Origin: UBA8529 sp964390565
Lineage (GTDB): Bacteria; Bacteroidota; Bacteroidia; Bacteroidales; Tenuifilaceae
Assembly (NCBI GenBank): GCA_964390565.1
Contig: CAYMII010000016.1
Coordinates: 1-64,000 of the forward strand
Reading direction: 5' to 3'
Length of the DNA: 64,000 nucleotides
The notes under the pieces were generated by a model that was given only the letters and a program-made list of their open reading frames with translations, made no database searches and was not told where the DNA came from. Positions 63,502 to 64,000 of this stretch are shown piece after piece; within the stretch, counting starts at the first letter, position 1, and every line of letters starts with the position of its first letter. The translations under genes were made by a program, and so were the position numbers.

Positions 63502-64000
63502 TATTTTAAAATGTTTTTTGCATACTCTTTAACCCTCTCCAAATCTTCAGGTGTATCAACAGCGAGGGTTTCCATTTCGGTTTTTTCAACTTTAATGCGG
63601 TAGCCGTTCTCGATCCAGCGTAGCTGTTCTAAGGACTCTGCAAGTTCCAACGAAGTTTGTGAAAGTTTGGTTATCTCTCTTAAAACATCACAGCGGTAAG
63701 CATAAAGGCCAATATGCTTAAAGAATGGGTAGTTGCCTTGCCACTCGGTTTTTTCCTTACCTCTTATAAATGGAATAACAGACCGGCTAAAATAGATTGC
63801 TTCGCTTTTATTGTTTAGAATTACTTTTGGTGTATTGGAGTTGAAAATATCCTCTTTGCTCGAGAATTCTTTTACCAGTGTTGCCAGTTGGGTTGTTGGG
63901 TCATTAAAACAACCAGCCACTTTTTGTAATTGCTCAGGTTGAATAAACGGCTCGTCGCCCTGAATATTTACCACAACATCGAATTTTGTATTTAGCATAG
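63501..64000 (-). CDS. kdsB: 3-deoxy-manno-octulosonate cytidylyltransferase, C-terminal part
   Basis: The window edge cuts this gene; about 165 C-terminal residues are visible. KdsB makes CMP-Kdo, the donor for the lipopolysaccharide core. Recognisable parts are VNIQGDEPFI, YFSRSVIPF, HIGLYAYRCDVL and the ending VDTPEDLERV. The N-terminal CTP-binding motif must lie past 64000. It is not linked to the lpx genes at 39-42 kb. Confidence 0.93.
   Translation of the reverse strand, partial: MLNTKFDVVVNIQGDEPFIQPEQLQKVAGCFNDPTTQLATLVKEFSSKEDIFNSNTPKVILNNKSEAIYFSRSVIPFIRGKEKTEWQGNYPFFKHIGLYAYRCDVLREITKLSQTSLELAESLEQLRWIENGYRIKVEKTEMETLAVDTPEDLERVKEYAKNILK

Overview
The window looks like chromosome of a Bacteroidota member, probably in or near the Bacteroidales. 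The supporting signs are a full-length SprA/Sov translocon of the type IX secretion system, an LpxC-FabZ fusion, futalosine-pathway menaquinone synthesis (MqnC), DUF5689 and FISUMP surface proteins, an S46 peptidase, TAnnTTTG promoter boxes and few Shine-Dalgarno sequences. The DNA is AT-rich and mostly housekeeping. I see no prophage, insertion sequence, CRISPR array or plasmid gene.

Layout. 1-5.1 kb: a modular FISUMP lipoprotein, a SiaC-family (DUF1987) protein and two small orphan genes. 5.1-16.1 kb: mqnC, then pdxA-ruvA-sprA-gcvH. 16.1-22.9 kb: glycan genes (VioB/NeuD-like acyltransferase, VioA-like aminotransferase, WecF-like transferase, GT4 transferase, flippase) next to thiL. 23.2-31.1 kb: a TPR protein, a FadL-like porin, a secreted C1B peptidase, a LuxE-like enzyme, pgk and holB. 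31.1-36 kb: the rimP-nusA-infB operon. 36.3-42.5 kb: a second FISUMP protein, an HD phosphohydrolase and lpxD-lpxC/fabZ-lpxA. 42.5-47.5 kb: an envelope cluster read leftward (M23 peptidase, dxr, rseP, tatA, MltD-like). 47.7 kb: initiator tRNA-Met. 47.9-56.4 kb: four more SiaC-family genes and one SiaB-family kinase, interleaved with a flippase, a GT4 transferase, rnhB and an S46 dipeptidyl-peptidase. 56.4-63.5 kb: a TonB-dependent receptor, two DUF5689 lipoproteins and a divergent exported endonuclease/exonuclease/phosphatase protein. The right edge cuts kdsB.

How the genes work together. Many products build or pass the outer membrane: lipid A (lpxD, lpxC-fabZ, lpxA, kdsB), surface sugars, SprA export, TonB-dependent import and periplasmic proteolysis. 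The least explained parts are two. The first is an expanded SiaB/SiaC-type phospho-switch: one kinase and five substrate-like proteins, with no phosphatase or cyclase partner in view. The second is the receptor/DUF5689/nuclease-fold locus, which could be a nucleic-acid or phosphoester scavenging system. Several genes start at TTG or GTG (sprA, dxr, the second flippase).
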